Translations under genes and position numbers: made by a program
Notes under the pieces: model-generated
What the model was told of the DNA's origin: nothing
The model's database searches: none
What the model saw: only the letters and a program-made list of their open reading frames with translations
Shown: positions 36,622 through 45,425 of the stretch, piece after piece
Numbering within the stretch: position 1 is the stretch's first letter
Layout of the letters: every line of letters begins with the position of its first letter
Assembly: GCA_947581855.1 (NCBI GenBank)
Contig: CANPVZ010000009.1
Location: 1 to 64,000, forward strand
DNA length: 64,000 nucleotides
Source: an uncultured Phocaeicola sp.
GTDB taxonomy: Bacteria; Bacteroidota; Bacteroidia; Bacteroidales; Bacteroidaceae
Reading direction: 5' to 3'

Positions 36622-37617
36622 ATGAAAACAATATTGACCCGTCTCTTTAATCATGAAGAGTTGAATCAGGAAGAGACAAAAAACATACTGCTGAACATTA
36701 CCAAAGAGAAATACCCTGAAGCTCAAATTGCGGCCTTGTTAACAGCATTTCAAATGCGTGGCATCACAGTAGACGAGCTAATCGGTTTCAGAGAAGCTTT
36801 GATGACAACAAGAGTACCTGTGGATTTAAACGTTTACCAACCTATTGACATTGTAGGAACCGGTGGAGATGGAAAAAACACATTCAATATATCTACATGT
36901 GCATGTTTTGTAGTGGCGGGTGCAGGATACAACGTTGCCAAACATGGTAACTATGGAGCGACCTCGGTAAGCGGGGCAAGCAATGTTATGGAACTACATG
37001 GAGTGAAATTCACGAACAAGCAAGATAAGCTGGAACGTTCCATGGAAGAATGCCACATGGTGTATATGCACGCACAACTTTTTAATCCGGCCATGAAGTT
37101 CGTAGGCAACGTACGCAAATCCTTGCAAGTACGAACCATATTCAACCTGCTAGGCCCCTTGGTCAATCCGTGCCAACCGGCATACCAGTTACTCGGGGTT
37201 GCCGATTTAAACCAGATGCGTTTATACACTAATGTATTTCAGAAATTAGGTATTGGATTTGCTGTAGTAAATAGTCTAGACGGATATGATGAGATTTCCC
37301 TTACCGGAGGTTTCAAAGTTACCACGACTCATTATGAGCAGGTTTACAAACCGGAAGATTTGGGTATGGTTGCCGCCAAACAAGAAGAGCTGTATGGGGG
37401 AGCAAACAAAGAAGAAGCAGCCCGAATGTTCGATAATGTATTAGAGAATAAGGCTACTTGCGCCCAAACGGATTGTGTACTTACCAATGCGGCATTTGCC
37501 ATCCAAGCTATGGAACCGGCAAAAGACATTGAAGAATGTGTAGCTATAGCCCGCGAATCCTTAGAAAGTGGAAAAGCATTAAGGACATTAAAGAAATTCA
37601 TTGAAATTAATAGTTAA
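36622..37617 (+). CDS. trpD: Anthranilate phosphoribosyltransferase
   Basis: Transfers phosphoribosyl from PRPP to anthranilate. 331 residues, with PRPP-binding GTGGDGKNTFNIST (about residue 77), KHGNYGATSVSGASN, and the C-terminal YDEISLTGG. Fifty-four nt after trpG, the largest gap in the front half of the operon. Confidence 0.96.
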   Translation: MKTILTRLFNHEELNQEETKNILLNITKEKYPEAQIAALLTAFQMRGITVDELIGFREALMTTRVPVDLNVYQPIDIVGTGGDGKNTFNISTCACFVVAGAGYNVAKHGNYGATSVSGASNVMELHGVKFTNKQDKLERSMEECHMVYMHAQLFNPAMKFVGNVRKSLQVRTIFNLLGPLVNPCQPAYQLLGVADLNQMRLYTNVFQKLGIGFAVVNSLDGYDEISLTGGFKVTTTHYEQVYKPEDLGMVAAKQEELYGGANKEEAARMFDNVLENKATCAQTDCVLTNAAFAIQAMEPAKDIEECVAIARESLESGKALRTLKKFIEINS

Positions 37618-37630
37618 AGGTAGAACCCAT

Positions 37631-38413
37631 ATGGATATATTGGAAAAAATTACCACCTACAAGCGAAAAGAAATAATGCTTCAAAAGCAAGCATTCGGTA
37701 TGGATTTACTCGAAGAAATAGTGGAGGCGGAAACACGTTCTACCTTAAGCATGCGACACAGTTTACAACAGTCACCTTACGGAATCATAGCAGAATTTAA
37801 ACGCAAATCTCCATCTAAAGGATGGATTAAAGAAAACGGCTTACCCGAAGACATTCCAGTGCAATATGCCGCCAACGGTGCTTCTGCCCTTTCCATACTT
37901 ACGGACGAACACTTTTTCGGAGGACATTTGAAGTTTATAAAGATTGCCCGTCCTTTGGTACAATGCCCTATACTGCGGAAAGACTTTATTCTCGATCCGT
38001 ACCAACTCTACCAGGCACGTGCAATCGGAGCCGATGCGATTCTGCTCATTGCAGCTTCTCTGACTATTGACGAATGTAAAAGTCTGGCCGCAAAAGCGCA
38101 TGAATTATCTTTAGAAGTATTATTAGAAATCCATAACGAAAAAGAGCTTGAATACATCAACGAACATATTGATATGGTAGGAGTAAATAACCGGAATCTG
38201 GGAACGTTTCATACGGATATAGAGAACTCGTTCCGACTTGCGGAAAAATTACCGAAAGAAACATTATTAGTATCCGAAAGTGGCATCTCAAATCCCGAAA
38301 CCATCAAGCAACTGCGTTTAGCAGGATTCAAGGGATTTCTTATTGGAGAAAGCTTTATGAAAACACCTGTTCCCGGTGAAACCTTACGGACTTTTATTCA
38401 AGCATTACAATGA
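37631..38413 (+). CDS. trpC: Indole-3-glycerol phosphate synthase
   Basis: Decarboxylating ring closure of CdRP to indole-glycerol phosphate; TIM barrel. Start set at 37631 (MDILEKITTYKR), 13 nt after trpD, rather than 37601 inside trpD. 260 residues with IAEFKRKSPSKG (catalytic Lys), the active-site RKDFILDPYQ and the phosphate-binding LVSESGIS and FLIGESFM. The stop overlaps trpF (ATGA). Confidence 0.96.
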   Translation: MDILEKITTYKRKEIMLQKQAFGMDLLEEIVEAETRSTLSMRHSLQQSPYGIIAEFKRKSPSKGWIKENGLPEDIPVQYAANGASALSILTDEHFFGGHLKFIKIARPLVQCPILRKDFILDPYQLYQARAIGADAILLIAASLTIDECKSLAAKAHELSLEVLLEIHNEKELEYINEHIDMVGVNNRNLGTFHTDIENSFRLAEKLPKETLLVSESGISNPETIKQLRLAGFKGFLIGESFMKTPVPGETLRTFIQALQ

Positions 38414-39042
38414 TTATTAAAGTATGTGGTATGCGCGAAGCCGAAAATATTCGCGCCATAGAACTATTGGGAATTCATTGGATGGGCTTCATCTTCTATC
38501 CTCCGTCTCCGCGCTATATCGAAAAGTTACCGGATTATTTGCCTGTATCGGCACGGCGTGTCGGCGTGTTTGTGAACGAAAGTATCGAAAACATTGTCTA
38601 CCGCACAATAGAATTTGGTTTAAATGCTATACAGCTACACGGAAAGGAAACGCCCGATTTCTGTAAGGAGTTACTCCGTGCCATCCATACTACAGGGAAA
38701 GAGATTATCCTTATCAAAGCTTTTTCTATTGCCAAAAAGACGGATTTGATATATACCGTTCCTTATGAAGCATATTGCCAGTATTTCCTCTTCGACACAC
38801 CATGTCAAAGCTATGGCGGATCAGGAGAAACTTTCAATTGGAAGATACTCTCGGAATATCACGGAAATATACCCTTTTTACTAAGTGGAGGCATTGGATA
38901 CAACCATATCCGAGCTCTTCAGGAATTTGAACATCCGCTATGGGCTGGTATTGATTTGAACAGTTGTTTCGAAATACGTCCGGCATACAAGGATCCTTCA
39001 CTTCTACAGGAATTTATACAAAAGATTAATGGAGAAGTATAA
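38410..39042 (+). CDS. trpF: Phosphoribosylanthranilate isomerase
   Basis: Amadori rearrangement of PRA to CdRP. 210 residues, TIM barrel: catalytic Cys in IKVCGMREAENI, catalytic Asp in LFDTPCQSYGGSG and phosphate site LSGGIGYNHI. The ATG overlaps the trpC stop, so the two are translationally coupled. Confidence 0.95.
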   Translation: MIIKVCGMREAENIRAIELLGIHWMGFIFYPPSPRYIEKLPDYLPVSARRVGVFVNESIENIVYRTIEFGLNAIQLHGKETPDFCKELLRAIHTTGKEIILIKAFSIAKKTDLIYTVPYEAYCQYFLFDTPCQSYGGSGETFNWKILSEYHGNIPFLLSGGIGYNHIRALQEFEHPLWAGIDLNSCFEIRPAYKDPSLLQEFIQKINGEV

Positions 39043-39076
39043 ATAAGGTAAAGAAATTAACCAGATAATTCACTTA

Positions 39077-39121
39077 CAGATAGCAGCTTTCATATTTCAT
39101 ATTAGCAATCAGGGCTATCTG
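39077..39121 (+). other. Hairpin in the trpF-trpA gap
   Basis: CAGATAGC (39077-39084) pairs with GCTATCTG (39114-39121) across a 29-nt loop, in the 160-nt gap before trpA. No T run, so it may be a processing or stability element rather than a terminator. Confidence 0.35.
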
Positions 39122-39202
39122 GCGTGAAGTAGTTAGTATTAAAAAATAAAGTGCAGAAACTTATTTTCAATAATGAACAATTTAATTAAGAAAAATACTA
39201 TT

Positions 39203-39976
39203 ATGAACAGAATTAATCAATTATTCAGCGAACAAAAGAAGAACATTCTTTCTATCTATTTTTGTGCAGGATACCCTACATTGGAAGGAACAGTAGAAAC
39301 CATTAAAGCTTTAGAAAAAAACGGAGTCCGTATGATTGAAATAGGCATACCTTTCAGTGACCCCATGGCAGATGGTCCGGTGATTCAAGAAGCTGCCACT
39401 CAGGCGCTGCGTAACGGAATGAAACTAACCCTATTGTTCGAGCAACTGAAAGATATTCGCCGGGAAGTAAATATCCCGCTTATCCTAATGGGATATTTAA
39501 ATCCGATTATGCGCTACGGCTTCGAGAATTTCTGTCGGTCATGCCAGATATGTGGCATAGACGGAATGATTATCCCCGATCTTCCATTCAAAGATTACAT
39601 AGAAACTTATAAGGAAATAGCAGATAGATACAATCTGAAAATCATTATGCTTATCACTCCCGAAACTAGCGAAGAACGTATCCGTTTTATCGATGAACAT
39701 ACCGACGGATTTATTTATATGGTTTCTTCGGCCGCTATCACCGGAACACAAAATGACTTCAACGAACAAAAACAAGCCTACTTCAGACGTATCGAGGAAA
39801 TGAATTTACGTAACCCTCGTATGATAGGATTCGGCATTTCAAATAAACAAACATACGATGCTGCATGCGCTCACGCAGCCGGAGCTATCGTAGGAAGCAA
39901 ATTCGTTACGTTATTAAAAGAAGAGAGAAAAGCCGAGAACGCAATTATCAGGCTCTTGGATGCTTTAAGAAGCTAA
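39203..39976 (+). CDS. trpA: Tryptophan synthase alpha chain
   Basis: Cleaves indole-glycerol phosphate to indole and passes it to TrpB. Start at 39203 (MNRINQLFSEQKK) gives 257 residues; the ATG at 39173 adds ten Lys/Asn-rich residues not expected in the family. Catalytic Glu in MIEIGIPFSDPMADGP and Asp in GIDGMIIPDLPF; phosphate site near VGSKFV. Separated from trpF by about 160 nt but same strand. Confidence 0.95.
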   Translation: MNRINQLFSEQKKNILSIYFCAGYPTLEGTVETIKALEKNGVRMIEIGIPFSDPMADGPVIQEAATQALRNGMKLTLLFEQLKDIRREVNIPLILMGYLNPIMRYGFENFCRSCQICGIDGMIIPDLPFKDYIETYKEIADRYNLKIIMLITPETSEERIRFIDEHTDGFIYMVSSAAITGTQNDFNEQKQAYFRRIEEMNLRNPRMIGFGISNKQTYDAACAHAAGAIVGSKFVTLLKEERKAENAIIRLLDALRS

Positions 39977-40040
39977 ACAGTTTCCTTTATACAAAATGTT
40001 ATTTTTAATTTGTTTTTTCTTATAATTACAGATTAATTGC

Positions 40041-40048
40041 TATCTTTG
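40041..40048 (+). promoter_or_regulatory. -7 box of the asparaginase gene
   Basis: TATCTTTG about 27 nt before ATG 40075, which is also preceded by GAGGAG. This excludes the in-frame ATG at 40048. Confidence 0.5.
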
Positions 40049-40074
40049 TGCCAAATTTTCAAAGAGGAGACCCT

Positions 40075-41115
40075 ATGTTATTAAGAAAATATCCTTCCGT
40101 TTTGCTTATTTATACAGGAGGTACGATCGGTATGATTCAAAACCCGGAAACAGGTGCTTTGGAGACATTCAACTTCGACCACCTGCAAAATCATGTGCCG
40201 GAACTGAAGCTCTTCAATTATCATATTAATACTTATCAATTCAACCCTCCGATCGATTCTTCGGATATGGAACCGACATTGTGGGCTAAAATTGTTAAAA
40301 TCATTCATTATAATTACGATCGTTATGACGGATTTGTGATTTTACATGGAACCGATACCATGTCTTATACAGCATCCGCATTAAGTTTCATGCTGGAAAA
40401 CCTGACCAAACCGGTCATCCTGACAGGAAGCCAACTTCCTATCGGTATGTTACGTACCGATGGAAAGGAGAATTTAATTACAGCTATTGAAATAGCCGCA
40501 GCAAAACATTCAGATGGAACACCTATCGTACCGGAAGTATGCATTTTCTTTGATAACTTACTAATGAGAGGAAATCGGACTACCAAAATTAATGTAGAAC
40601 ACTTCGATGCTTTCAAATCATACAATTATCCGGCACTAGCCAATGCAGGTATTCATATCAATTATATCGAAGACCGCATCCGTAAACCGGATTACTCGAT
40701 TCCTTTGAAACCGCACTATCTTTTCGATACGAATGTTATTGTGCTGACACTTTTTCCCGGTATTCAAGAGAACTTGGTTTCACAAATATTGAATGTGCCT
40801 GGTTTAAAAGCAGTGGTACTGAAAACATTTGGTTCCGGCAACGCCCCTCAAAAGGAATGGCTCGTAAAACTGTTGAAGAATGCTGTAAAACGAGGATTGG
40901 TTATTGTCAACATCAGTCAATGCTTAGCCGGCGCGGTAGAAATGGAACGCTACGAAACAGGAATTCATTTGTTAGAAGCCGGAATTGTCAGTGGTCATGA
41001 CAGCACTGTCGAATCTGCCATTACGAAACTCATGTTCCTATTAGGCCACGGCATGAGTCCGCAAGAAGTCCGTTACCGTATGAACAATCCCATCTGTGGA
41101 GAAATAACATTATAA
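40075..41115 (+). CDS. ansA: L-asparaginase, type I (cytoplasmic)
   Basis: Hydrolyses asparagine to aspartate and ammonia. 346 residues from the start at 40075 (MLLRKYPSVLLIYTGG). The nucleophile Thr lies in YTGGTIGM and the second catalytic Thr-Asp in LHGTDTMSYTAS; Lys in TGSQLPIGMLRTDGKEN region. No signal peptide, consistent with the type I enzyme. Confidence 0.94.
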   Translation: MLLRKYPSVLLIYTGGTIGMIQNPETGALETFNFDHLQNHVPELKLFNYHINTYQFNPPIDSSDMEPTLWAKIVKIIHYNYDRYDGFVILHGTDTMSYTASALSFMLENLTKPVILTGSQLPIGMLRTDGKENLITAIEIAAAKHSDGTPIVPEVCIFFDNLLMRGNRTTKINVEHFDAFKSYNYPALANAGIHINYIEDRIRKPDYSIPLKPHYLFDTNVIVLTLFPGIQENLVSQILNVPGLKAVVLKTFGSGNAPQKEWLVKLLKNAVKRGLVIVNISQCLAGAVEMERYETGIHLLEAGIVSGHDSTVESAITKLMFLLGHGMSPQEVRYRMNNPICGEITL

Positions 41116-41172
41116 ATAAACTTTTCATTTTTAGGATTGTTACAGCTATATTACTAACTAACAGACCTAATT

Positions 41173-41931
41173 ATGGATAAGCAAAAAACAGTTTCCGAAC
41201 AGGGAAGCACGGCTGCTCCAGCCACATTTTATATTAAAATTACTGCGAACGGCCCTTATTTAGTTTATGGACATCCGACTATTAATCAGGAGATTATTTG
41301 CCCGAATGATGAAGGAACATCATGGGTATATCGCCAAGGACGCAGTTTCGATAATTCCGCCGAACCGATAGCCCTTTGCCGCTGCGGGAAATCCAACAAT
41401 AAGCCTTATTGTGACGGGACACACCAACATGCATTCTGGAGTCCGGAAGAAACTAGTGACAAACGACCGCTTTTAGAAGATGCCGAAGGATACGAAGGAC
41501 CGGAAATGATTCTCGCCGATAATGAAAAATATTGTGCTTTCGCCCGTTTTTGCGATGCTTACGGAAGAGTTTGGAATCTTGTTGAACGAGCTCGTACACG
41601 AGAAGAAAAAGAGTTGGTACGCCATGAAGCCGGACATTGCCCTGCCGGACGCCTCGTACTATATGAAAAAGAATCGGGTAAAGTATACGAACCTCCTTTC
41701 GAACCTTCCCTCGGTTTGATTGAAGATCCAGGCATAAAAGTCAGTGGCCCAATTTGGGTTAAGGGAGGTATACGTATTGAAAGTGCCGACGGGACCAATT
41801 ACGAGATACGGAATAGGGTCACTCTTTGCCGATGCGGACAGTCCATGAACAAACCGTTTTGTGACGGAACCCATGCTTCTTATCATTTCCATGACGGAAT
41901 TCCAATCGAAGAAAATGGAAAAGAGTGGTAA
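41173..41931 (+). CDS. CDGSH iron-sulphur protein with two CDGSH motifs
   Basis: 252 residues. Two CDGSH-type [2Fe-2S] sites with 3Cys-1His ligation: CRCGKSNNKPYCDGTH (about residues 72-87) and CRCGQSMNKPFCDGTH (about 220-235). A central region with further cysteines (YCAFARFCDAYG and EAGHCPAGR) resembles the divergent mono-cluster domain found with them. Likely an electron carrier or cluster-transfer protein in the cytoplasm; partner unknown. Confidence 0.9.
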   Translation: MDKQKTVSEQGSTAAPATFYIKITANGPYLVYGHPTINQEIICPNDEGTSWVYRQGRSFDNSAEPIALCRCGKSNNKPYCDGTHQHAFWSPEETSDKRPLLEDAEGYEGPEMILADNEKYCAFARFCDAYGRVWNLVERARTREEKELVRHEAGHCPAGRLVLYEKESGKVYEPPFEPSLGLIEDPGIKVSGPIWVKGGIRIESADGTNYEIRNRVTLCRCGQSMNKPFCDGTHASYHFHDGIPIEENGKEW

Positions 41932-42172
41932 AAGGTGATCAATCTTACCAACAAAGCTACCTCAAAATAAATTTGGGCCACCAACAAAAGTATGGGACAA
42001 AGCGTAAATCCGGGTTAATCTATACAAGAAAATGGTTATATCCCCTCCCATCTAAGTTGTGCCCTAAATTATTTTATTTTCGCATTAAAAGCCTCAGCGG
42101 CAACGTTGGACGAACGAGAACTGACGGTGGAATCGGACTGTTGCGACTCCCGATAAAGTCGGTCGAACCCAC

Positions 42173-42448
42173 AAGTCCGACCAATGGAATTGCGTAAGTC
42201 TGACTAATGGAATTACGCAAGTCCGACTAATGGAATTACGCAAGTCCGACCAATGGAATTGCGCAAGTCTGACTAATGGAATTACGCAAGTCCGACCAAT
42301 GGAATTACGCAAGTCCGACTAATGGAATTACGCAAGTCCGACCAATGGAATTACGCAAGTCTGACCAATGGAATTACGCAAGTCCGACCAATGAAATTAC
42401 GCAAGTCCGACTAATGGAATTGCGCAAGTCCGACTAATGGAATTGCAC
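42173..42448. repeat. Twelve tandem 23-bp repeats
   Basis: Unit AAGTCYGACYAATGGAATTRCGC, twelve consecutive copies in exact register without spacers. Variation is nearly all C/T or A/G at three positions. Copy junctions read TTRCGCAA, palindromic (TTGCGCAA) in some copies. Not a CRISPR array because no spacers are present. 23 is not a multiple of 3, so a conserved protein repeat is unlikely. Confidence 0.95.
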
Positions 42449-42467
42449 AGGCCTATCTAATATCAAG

Positions 42468-42527
42468 CCGTAGGCCTGTCACTTGGGGTAGCCGTAGGCC
42501 TATGGCTCAACATTAGACAGGCCTACG
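42468..42527. repeat. 13-bp inverted repeat with an extra internal copy
   Basis: CCGTAGGCCTGTC near 42469-42481 is the reverse complement of GACAGGCCTACGG near 42514-42526; a further GCCGTAGGCCTATGG lies between. All carry the AGGCCT palindrome. Confidence 0.6.
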
Positions 42528-42563
42528 GTTTAACCTCCCGTAAGTATGGCAGATACGGTAGCG

Positions 42564-42629
42564 AAAGACGTCACTTTCCACTACTAAACACGTCACTTCT
42601 CACAGCTAAATACGTCACTTCACGAATGA
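42564..42629. repeat. Three degenerate 22-bp tandem repeats
   Basis: Units at 42564, 42586 and 42608 share AAAnACGTCACTT at the start and diverge after it. Period is exactly 22 bp. Confidence 0.6.
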
Positions 42630-42766
42630 AACTCCGGTTTAGGAAATTTCCACTATCCCATAAGAATCCGGAGATCCGGTTCTCAAAACGGCCCTAAAGC
42701 TTTACCTGTTATATCCTATAAAGATTTTCCGTCCGACAGACTTGCCGGAAAAGTTACCTTATCTCC

Positions 42767-43408
42767 CTATTTTGAGATAGTCTCATCTCCCTCCATACAC
42801 CACGTTAATACAAAATCATCTTCTACTTGATAATGGAGGAGATATTGGCGCTGTTCCTTCGTCTTGTATTCGCAAGCCTTCATCACTCCTTCCGGTGTCA
42901 CCGTAAAAGGTAAAATACGAAGATGTTTTTTAAAGTCCACTTCTTCCTTCCCCAACAATTTAAACAGGGTTTCTTTCGCACTCCAATGCAAAAGCAAAGC
43001 ATATATTTCATCACCTTCCGCGTTTTCATCCTCACGCATAAAGCGTTCTTTTACACGTTCCACTCTTGTTGAATATTGTTCAATATCGATACCTACTTCC
43101 TTCCGAGAATGTAGAGCCACCGCTACATAACCTTTCGTATGGGAAATACTAATATGACACGGAATCTCTCGCAAATAAGGTTTTCCGGAAGGATAATAAG
43201 CAATCTCCATTTCCTTACCAGACAAATAATACAACAATACCCTAACCGTAAGCCACTCTTTACGCCTGCATTCATTGGCAAAAAGTTGCATAGCTTCTTG
43301 AAATAATCTTTCTCCGCTAGGAATAAGTGAAGCTAATTCTTCAACCGTTTCATCCATTTTCCAGATGCCCCAACAAAGCTCTCTTTTATAAGTTTCGTAA
43401 ACAGGCAT
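42767..43408 (-). CDS. 4'-phosphopantetheinyl transferase (Sfp type)
   Basis: Moves phosphopantetheine from CoA to a carrier-protein serine. 213 residues with the family motifs VGIDIEQYSTR (Mg-binding Asp and Glu) and LLHWSAKETLFKLLG. Likely the holo-ACP enzyme or a secondary one. Five nt after gldE on the same strand, matching the conserved Bacteroidetes cluster mutY-ssb-gldE-PPTase. Confidence 0.9.
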   Translation of the reverse strand: MPVYETYKRELCWGIWKMDETVEELASLIPSGERLFQEAMQLFANECRRKEWLTVRVLLYYLSGKEMEIAYYPSGKPYLREIPCHISISHTKGYVAVALHSRKEVGIDIEQYSTRVERVKERFMREDENAEGDEIYALLLHWSAKETLFKLLGKEEVDFKKHLRILPFTVTPEGVMKACEYKTKEQRQYLLHYQVEDDFVLTWCMEGDETISK

Positions 43409-43413
43409 TAAAC

Positions 43414-44787
43414 TTATACTTTACCGGTTAATTCTACAAGTTCACTCTCATTAGGAGCTTTTTCCCGCCCAATTACTAACTTTATCTTCAAAATACGACG
43501 TGCATCCATCTCCAGCACCTCAAATGAATAATTCTTAAATTCAAGCTTCTCATGCAACTTCGGAAATTCACCTTTTATTTCCAATAATAATCCGGCAAGT
43601 GTATCCGCTTCCCCAGCTATAGATTCAAACTCTCCTCCATCAATTTTCAATACCTTATAAAAATCGCTCAACAAAGTTTTGGCCTCAAAAATGTAAGTAT
43701 GTTCATCCAATTTTACATATGAACGTTCTTCTTCGTCGTATTCATCATTAATTTCACCCACAATCTCCTCAATAATATCTTCCATCGTAACTAAACCGGA
43801 AGTACCCCCGAATTCATCAACAACAATAGCAATATGAACCTTATTTGTCTGGAAGTCACGCAACAAATCATCAATCATTTTGGTTTCAGGTACAAAATAA
43901 GGTGGACGGATCAACGATTGCCAACGAAAGTTATTCCCTTTATTCAGATGAGGAAGCAAATCCTTGATGTATAAAACACCTTTAATATTATCTCTTGAAC
44001 CTGCATAAACAGGAATCCTAGAGTAAGCATTTTCAATAATACATTGCAATACCTCTTGATAAGTAGCCTTCACATCTAAATCTACCATATCCATACGGGG
44101 AGTCATTACTTCTTTGGCGGTCTCATCTCCAAAACGAATAATTCCTTTCAACATATTCTGTTCTTCGGAAATATCGTTTTTATCAGTTAACTCCAATGCC
44201 TGAGACAATTCGTCTACTGAAATGTTATAATTCTCCTTCGCCACCATTTTATTGGCAATCACTGTCGAATGTACCAATAACGAAGATATAGGATAGAAAA
44301 TTTTTCTGAAAAACAAAATACCGGATGCCGCCATCCTGCAAAACTTTAAAGTATGTTGAGCCGAGTAAATCTTAGGCATGATTTCTCCAAACAGTAACAA
44401 TAAGAAGGTAAGAATTACCGTGATAACAATAAACTCCAAAATAACAGAAGTCCCAAAATTTATCACATTGACAAAAAAGTAATTGCACAACATGATAATC
44501 GTCACATTTACGAAATTATTTGTGATTAAGATTGTGGCTAACAAACGTTCCGAATCTCCCAAAAGAAGTTGTATCTTTTTATCACTTACCAAATTGCCTT
44601 GCTCTATCTCATTCCGATCGTTAGGATTTAAAGAAAAAAATGCAATTTCCGAAGCGGAAACAAAACCCGAAACCAATAAAAGAAAAGCTGCTAAAAGTAG
44701 GGCAACCACCGCTCCGAAATCCGGAGGCGTCACCGTTACACCGTCAAACAAACCTGCCAGTTGGCATATAAACGAATCAGGGTCCAA
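43414..44787 (-). CDS. gldE: GldE-like CNNM/CBS-domain membrane protein
   Basis: 457 residues: N-terminal DUF21/CNNM domain with three to four helices and FVSASEIAFFSLNPND, two CBS domains (MTPRMDMVDLD near residue 200 to SGLVTMEDIIEEIVGEI near 335) and a C-terminal CorC_HlyC domain. Related to Mg/Co transporters and needed for gliding in motile relatives; gut Bacteroidales keep it without gliding, so another envelope role is likely. Neighbour order supports the GldE name. Confidence 0.85.
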   Translation of the reverse strand: MDPDSFICQLAGLFDGVTVTPPDFGAVVALLLAAFLLLVSGFVSASEIAFFSLNPNDRNEIEQGNLVSDKKIQLLLGDSERLLATILITNNFVNVTIIMLCNYFFVNVINFGTSVILEFIVITVILTFLLLLFGEIMPKIYSAQHTLKFCRMAASGILFFRKIFYPISSLLVHSTVIANKMVAKENYNISVDELSQALELTDKNDISEEQNMLKGIIRFGDETAKEVMTPRMDMVDLDVKATYQEVLQCIIENAYSRIPVYAGSRDNIKGVLYIKDLLPHLNKGNNFRWQSLIRPPYFVPETKMIDDLLRDFQTNKVHIAIVVDEFGGTSGLVTMEDIIEEIVGEINDEYDEEERSYVKLDEHTYIFEAKTLLSDFYKVLKIDGGEFESIAGEADTLAGLLLEIKGEFPKLHEKLEFKNYSFEVLEMDARRILKIKLVIGREKAPNESELVELTGKV

Positions 44788-44909
44788 GTATTTATAATTT
44801 AGTTAAACAATCAATTTCATATTTCTTGCCTGGAGCGTCCGTCTCATTATAACTTATACATATGAATGAAAACAAACTTACATACTCCGGACAAGAAAAT
44901 TATTCCATA

Positions 44910-45329
44910 TTAAAACGGCAAATCATCGGGAGTGTCGTTAGTCGTAACTGTAGTTTGAGGAGTTGCCTGCTGAGCTACAGACGGCTGTGAAGAAACCTTA
45001 GGCGATAACATCTCCATATTATCCGCAATAATTTCCACCGTGTAACGTTTTTGCCCGTTTTGGTCATCATAACTACGAGGTCTCAGTTTACCCTCGATAT
45101 ATAACCTATCGCCTTTGTGAACGTATTTCTCAACAATATCAGCCAATCCGCGCCACATTACAATATTGTGCCAATCAGTCCGATCGGGCACTTGCGTACC
45201 ATTCTGCAACGTGTAACCTCTTTCTGTAGTAGCTAAAGGAAATGTCGCTACGGCTACACCTGTATCCAAGTGTCTGACTTCCGGATCTCTGCCTACATTA
45301 CCTATTAATATTACTTTATTTACTGACAT
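44910..45329 (-). CDS. ssb: Single-stranded DNA-binding protein
   Basis: 139 residues: OB fold (MSVNKVILIGNVGRDPEVRH, then TDWHNIVMWRGLADI), a Gln/Thr/Pro linker and the acidic C-terminal tip DDLPF that recruits repair proteins. Complete. Confidence 0.96.
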   Translation of the reverse strand: MSVNKVILIGNVGRDPEVRHLDTGVAVATFPLATTERGYTLQNGTQVPDRTDWHNIVMWRGLADIVEKYVHKGDRLYIEGKLRPRSYDDQNGQKRYTVEIIADNMEMLSPKVSSQPSVAQQATPQTTVTTNDTPDDLPF

Positions 45330-45357
45330 ATTCTTACATTTAATTAATTTCGTGCTT

Positions 45358-45389
45358 CAAAGATAATGGTATTTGTTATAGAACACAAA
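45358..45389 (-). promoter_or_regulatory. ssb promoter
   Basis: On the minus strand TTTG (45386-45389) and TATCTTTG (45358-45365) are 20 nt apart, 29 nt before the ssb ATG. Confidence 0.65.
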
Positions 45390-45425
45390 CAAACTCCCAA
45401 ATAATTCGTAATTTTTGGCATTACA

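Larger units (their letters stand above)
41932..42766. other. Convergent spacer with layered repeats
   Basis: 835 bp between the ends of the CDGSH and PPTase genes. It holds the 12 x 23-bp array, a 13-bp hairpin and a 3 x 22-bp array, each annotated separately. Short ORFs crossing it look accidental. Confidence 0.7.

Noticed and set aside
41925..42197. 90-codon ORF running into the 23-bp array
   Set aside because: Overlaps the CDGSH stop and ends inside the repeats; not protein-like.
42094..42312. Minus-strand ORF translating the 23-bp repeats
   Set aside because: The repeat unit has no stop codon in any minus frame, so openness is expected; 23 bp shifts frame each unit.
42173..42448. CRISPR array
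   Set aside because: Copies are directly adjacent with no spacers, and no cas genes are in the window.
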